Under the pieces are notes generated by a model, which did not search any database, had not been told where the DNA came from, and worked only from the letters and a program-made list of their open reading frames with translations. A stretch of 7,005 nt of DNA from Methanospirillum hungatei (GTDB lineage Archaea > Halobacteriota > Methanomicrobia > Methanomicrobiales > Methanospirillaceae): assembly GCF_020216685.1 (NCBI RefSeq), contig NZ_JAIWNS010000231.1:1-7005 (forward strand), written 5' to 3'. Positions 6,056 through 7,005 of the stretch are shown in pieces. The translations under genes were made by a program, and so were the position numbers. How positions within the stretch are numbered: position 1 is the first letter of the stretch; each line of letters begins with the position of its first letter.

Positions 6056-7005
6056 TTAGCTGGAGGATTCAGGGGCTTTTTCCCTGACCTCTTCAGTTTC
6101 ATTTGTTTCGTTCCCAGACTGTGAGGAAGTGACATTTCCGCTTTCCGGATTCTCAATAAGCTCCTTAAGATCAAGGGCATACTGCCATTCCTGATCATAG
6201 GAGAGTGCCTTATCAACTGCGGCCCGTGCCTCATCCATCTTATTCAGTTTATAGAGAGCAAATGCCTTCTGTGCCCACAGGTCAGCTTTGGTATCATCAA
6301 GAGCTATAGCTGATTCAAATGCCTTCAGAGCTTCTTCAAAGTTCTCCTGGGTGAGTAATGCCAGTCCCTTTGCAAGATATGCACGTGGGCTTGGTTCAAT
6401 CGCGACTGCCTTATCAAATGCTGCGATCGCCTCTTCAGTCTTGTCAAGTTTTACAAGAGTAGTTCCCAGGTTATAGTAGTACTCTGCAACAGAATCAGAG
6501 ATCTTTATCGCTTCATGAAAAGCCTTGAGTGCTTCTTCATAGTTTTCAAGCTCATTCAGAACTACACCATAATCATTCCATGCGACCGCATTGGTTGCAT
6601 TGAGTTCAACGGCCTTTGCAAAGGCTTCTGAAGCTCCCTGATTATCATCATTCTGAACACGTGCCAGTCCAAGGGTATAGTATGCCTTTGAGCGATCATC
6701 TTCAGTCATCTGAGATGCATTGAGTGCAGTTGCCTGTTCGAGTGAGTCGGCAGCATCCTGGTAATTTTCAAGTTGATACTGAGTCAGACCTTTCAGGTAA
6801 TACGGATCAGCAAGATCAGGTCTCAGTTCGATCATCTTGTCAAGTGCCGCTGTCGCTTCATCATATGAACCTTCGTCACTTAACAGACCACCAAGATAGT
6901 ACCATGCGTCAGCAAGGTTCGGGTTTAACTCAGTTGCAGTTCTGAATTCTGCAATCGCTCCGGATCTGTCGCTCTGATCGATGTACACTTGTCCCTTCCA
7001 GTAAT
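6056..7005 (-). CDS. TPR-repeat protein with sequon-rich C-terminal tail (5' end outside the window)
   Basis: The open frame reaches the right edge (YWKGQVYIDQSD...), so 315 residues are seen and the true start is missing; the GTG at 6986-6988 lies inside a TPR helix and is not a credible start. About eight near-consensus TPR units follow, for example AEYYYNLGTTLVKLDKTEEA and RAYLAKGLALLTQENFEEA. They are more regular and alanine-rich than those of the next TPR protein. The last 30 or so residues are polar and low in complexity, with three N-glycosylation sequons (NVT, NET, NET); two more (NAS, NAT) lie in the repeats. Such a tail is typical of archaeal proteins exposed outside the cell, which would need an N-terminal signal or anchor beyond the edge. 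It ends 82 nt before the start of the long TPR gene. The function is unknown; TPRs indicate protein binding. Confidence 0.85.
   Translation of the reverse strand, partial: YWKGQVYIDQSDRSGAIAEFRTATELNPNLADAWYYLGGLLSDEGSYDEATAALDKMIELRPDLADPYYLKGLTQYQLENYQDAADSLEQATALNASQMTEDDRSKAYYTLGLARVQNDDNQGASEAFAKAVELNATNAVAWNDYGVVLNELENYEEALKAFHEAIKISDSVAEYYYNLGTTLVKLDKTEEAIAAFDKAVAIEPSPRAYLAKGLALLTQENFEEALKAFESAIALDDTKADLWAQKAFALYKLNKMDEARAAVDKALSYDQEWQYALDLKELIENPESGNVTSSQSGNETNETEEVREKAPESSS

Noticed and set aside
6056..6058. Pyrrolysine read-through at the end of the first TPR gene
   Set aside because: The codon is TAA, whereas pyrrolysine uses TAG, and no supporting element is seen.
6986..6988. GTG as the start of the first TPR gene
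   Set aside because: The frame stays open to the window edge and the residues before it (YWKGQ) continue a TPR helix, so the gene is truncated by the window.
1..7005. CRISPR arrays, insertion sequences, tRNA or rRNA genes
   Set aside because: No regularly spaced direct repeats, transposase-like frames, terminal inverted repeats or tRNA-like cloverleaf sequences were seen; the repetitive look of the right half comes from TPR coding repeats.

Overview
The window looks like a piece of a methanogenic archaeon's chromosome, most likely order Methanomicrobiales and plausibly Methanospirillum. The evidence is an archaeal-type clamp-loader small subunit (RfcS), a TATA-like element ahead of it, Shine-Dalgarno sites of the GGAGG/GGTGA type, moderate G+C, and TPR-rich and chemosensory genes of the kind these methanogens carry in numbers. 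The genus is an inference; the archaeal assignment rests mainly on RfcS. Every supported gene is on the minus strand, so transcription runs from high to low coordinates.

In transcription order: (i) 7005-6056, the C-terminal part of a TPR-repeat protein whose start lies outside the window, ending in a polar, sequon-rich tail. (ii) 6055-5974, a short gap with a T-tract (possible terminator) and a small hairpin. (iii) 5973-4129, a 614-residue protein made almost wholly of about 17 TPR units. (iv) 4128-4041, a leader with a TATA-like box, two strong Shine-Dalgarno sequences and a 13-codon mini-ORF. (v) 4040-3069, rfcS. (vi) 3088-2585, a CheW-like protein whose 5' end overlaps rfcS by 20 nt. (vii) 2588-1047, a CheR methyltransferase with a C-terminal TPR domain, overlapping the preceding cheW by 4 nt (ATGA). 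(viii) 1039-491, a second CheW, 7 nt after cheR. (ix) 485-375, a possible 36-residue ORF filling the next gap. (x) 385-1, the N-terminus of a methyl-accepting chemotaxis protein (MCP) with a transmembrane helix and a four-helix-bundle-like sensor region, cut by the window edge.

The main theme is a compact chemosensory module, cheW-cheR(TPR)-cheW-mcp. Its CheW-CheR(TPR)-CheW order is the same as wspB-wspC-wspD of the bacterial Wsp surface-sensing system. It appears to be transcribed, and partly translated, together with the DNA-replication clamp-loader gene rfcS. No cheA, cheB, cheY or output gene lies inside the window; if present they should lie beyond the left edge. CheR would methylate the MCP, and the two CheWs would couple it to a CheA kinase. 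The functions of the two upstream TPR proteins cannot be read from sequence. They have the repeat architecture of protein-interaction scaffolds, and the first may be exported.
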